64,000 nt of DNA from Pseudomonas laurylsulfatiphila. Lineage in GTDB: Bacteria > Pseudomonadota > Gammaproteobacteria > Pseudomonadales > Pseudomonadaceae. Below the pieces are notes generated by a model. The model did not search any database. It was not told the DNA's origin and worked only from the letters and a program-made list of their open reading frames with translations. Positions 62,876-64,000 of the stretch are shown in pieces. The stretch's first letter is position 1. Each line of letters opens with the position of its first letter. The position numbers and the translations under genes are program-made. The stretch is taken from assembly GCF_002934665.1 (NCBI RefSeq), contig NZ_NIRS01000002.1, positions 1 to 64,000 of the forward strand, written 5' to 3'.

Positions 62876-63916
62876 TTGCAATTGAACAAAGACGCTCGGG
62901 AGTACTCCATAGTGATTCCGCAAACCGGTCGAAAGGTTCTGGCGGGCACAGACTGGTCTAGCGAAAGCGTTGACCTCACGACTCAAACCAACTCTTTCAA
63001 TGACCGGGTGGACTACTGGCGGGAAATGATCTTGCGACTGTTCGCCGACGTGGAAATCGGTGCAATCCCGAACCCCGATTTCTTCGGAAAAGTTCGCTCG
63101 CAAAAGTGTGAGTTCCTCCGCGTGAGCGATGTCGGAGCCGCAGCACAAGCTGTGAATCGACGGCACTTACAACCTACGTGCCGGGAAGAGGACAGATATT
63201 TTGCGGTACTGATGCTTGAAGGCACGGAGTGCCTGGAACAGGATGGCAACCGAGCGGTGATCCGGCCTGGCGATTTCTCCATCTACGATGCAACGCGGCC
63301 GCATTACTTGACGTTCGAGAATGACTGGAGGCAGATCATCGTCAGCGTACCCCGAACCTGCATCAATCAGTTGGTGGTAAACATGGAGTGCCGCACGGCA
63401 ACGCGGATATCCACTGACAGCCCTGTGGGAAGGGTCATGCGCTCCTTCCTGGAGAGCATTGCCTCGCAGATCGGGCAGTTCACTCCAATTGAAATGGCAC
63501 GGCTATCAGAGTCGATTACACATTTGATCGCGCTGACACTCGGCCATCTGCAGCCCATGGACTCTGAGCATTCGCGCTCACAGGCACTGACACTGATGCG
63601 GGTCAAAATCTACATTAACGACAACCTGGGCAACCCCACACTCAGCGCGCAGCAAGTTTCCCTGGCAACGGGGGTCTCCGTTCGCTACATCAACAAGCTG
63701 TTCGAACAGGAAGGTGTTTCCCTGATGCGCTACGTGCTGCGTCGGCGACTAGAGCGCTGCAGCAGCGATCTTCTCAATCCGATCAATACAGCGCATCGAA
63801 TATCCGACATTGCCTTTCGCTGGGGCTTCAATGACCTTTCCCATTTCAGCCGGGTCTTCCGGGAATTCTATGGTGTAGCGGCCAGAGAATGGCGGGAGTC
63901 ACAAACGAAGCGATGA
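62876..63916 (+). CDS. oxdR: AraC family transcriptional activator (OxdR-like)
   Basis: A 346-residue AraC/XylS regulator: N-terminal AraC-binding-like domain (about 30-210; FSIYDATRPHYLTFENDW) and two C-terminal helix-turn-helix motifs (about 240-340; LSAQQVSLATGVSVRYINKL and RISDIAFRWGFNDLSHFSRV). It starts with TTG at 62876 after AGGGG (62867-62871). It is divergent from the aldoxime operon as in P. chlororaphis, and is the likely inducer-responsive activator. The ligand is presumably an aldoxime. Confidence 0.85.
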   Translation: MQLNKDAREYSIVIPQTGRKVLAGTDWSSESVDLTTQTNSFNDRVDYWREMILRLFADVEIGAIPNPDFFGKVRSQKCEFLRVSDVGAAAQAVNRRHLQPTCREEDRYFAVLMLEGTECLEQDGNRAVIRPGDFSIYDATRPHYLTFENDWRQIIVSVPRTCINQLVVNMECRTATRISTDSPVGRVMRSFLESIASQIGQFTPIEMARLSESITHLIALTLGHLQPMDSEHSRSQALTLMRVKIYINDNLGNPTLSAQQVSLATGVSVRYINKLFEQEGVSLMRYVLRRRLERCSSDLLNPINTAHRISDIAFRWGFNDLSHFSRVFREFYGVAAREWRESQTKR

Positions 63917-63967
63917 TTGGCGTGCATCTGCTGGCCGCCGTACCGCTTCGCATCCTGTGTCCAGCGC

Positions 63968-63999
63968 ATGGCGCTCACAGAACGCCATCAGTTTTTTTT
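63968..63999 (+). terminator. Rho-independent terminator after the AraC gene
   Basis: ATGGCG, a nine-base loop and CGCCAT are followed within three bases by eight T residues, 51 bases after the AraC gene stop and at the very end of the window. Confidence 0.75.
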
Positions 64000-64000
64000 C

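Overview
The window looks like chromosomal DNA of a Pseudomonas of the fluorescens/chlororaphis type. This rests on overall gene content, Pseudomonas-style REP palindromes (40757-40862 and 51683-51978), a relic of an MvaT-type nucleoid protein, and an aldoxime/nitrile cluster resembling that of P. chlororaphis. The species is inferred, not proven. Nearly all of the window is accessory metabolism and transport. I see no rRNA, tRNA, CRISPR array or intact mobile element.

Layout, left to right. (1) 1-236: terminal-repeat-like remnant, possibly of an IS21-family element, then a DUF3422 gene. (2) 1611-6375: a TetR repressor divergent from an electrophile/redox operon (old yellow enzyme, SDR, alpha/beta hydrolase, MDR reductase), with an inverted repeat over the promoter. 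(3) 6483-6803: a decayed ParA fragment. (4) 6835-16483: a sucrose locus made of fructokinase, ScrY-like porin, binding protein, two permeases, MalK-type ATPase, GH32 sucrose hydrolase and a LacI repressor, with a palindromic operator at 9587-9600. (5) 16712-19167: MvaT fragment, NTF2-like protein, DAACS symporter and VOC protein. A LysR gene diverges from the last two.

(6) 20318-29323: eight genes on the minus strand, closed by a terminator at 20269-20288. They encode an aldehyde dehydrogenase, an ACT-less homoserine dehydrogenase, a divergent threonine synthase paralogue, a Cys/Met-metabolism PLP enzyme, an amino-acid permease and three regulators (two Lrp, one LysR). I read this as homoserine or related amino-acid utilisation. 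(7) 29434-39993: acetylpolyamine-type deacetylase, ornithine-cyclodeaminase homologue, permease, CMD protein, class III aminotransferase, polar amino-acid ABC importer, C45 acyltransferase-like protein and RpiR regulator. This looks like import and deacylation of an N-acylated amino compound.

(8) 40221-42774: hemerythrin, RcnR-like metal sensor with its DmeF-type Co/Ni exporter and G-tract operators, and two small proteins. (9) 42783-48962: an OmpR-type two-component system divergent from a flavin-based membrane electron-transfer set (PepSY protein, DUF2271 protein with a flavinylation-like motif, PepSY/flavodoxin/FNR fusion, ApbE). (10) 49032-57307: VIT-type transporter, a two-domain lysozyme inhibitor, binding proteins, an ABC permease next to an FMN monooxygenase, a membrane acyltransferase and an orphan ParA. 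(11) 57526-63916: an aldoxime-to-carboxylate pathway (outer-membrane channel, aldoxime dehydratase, nitrile hydratase alpha and beta, amidase) with a divergent OxdR-like AraC activator and a terminator at the window edge.

The parts most worth following are the homoserine/threonine-synthase-like cluster, the DUF2271/PepSY/ApbE redox module, and the nitrile hydratase, which is Fe-type by context, carries a Co-type Thr in its metal motif and has no activator gene nearby.
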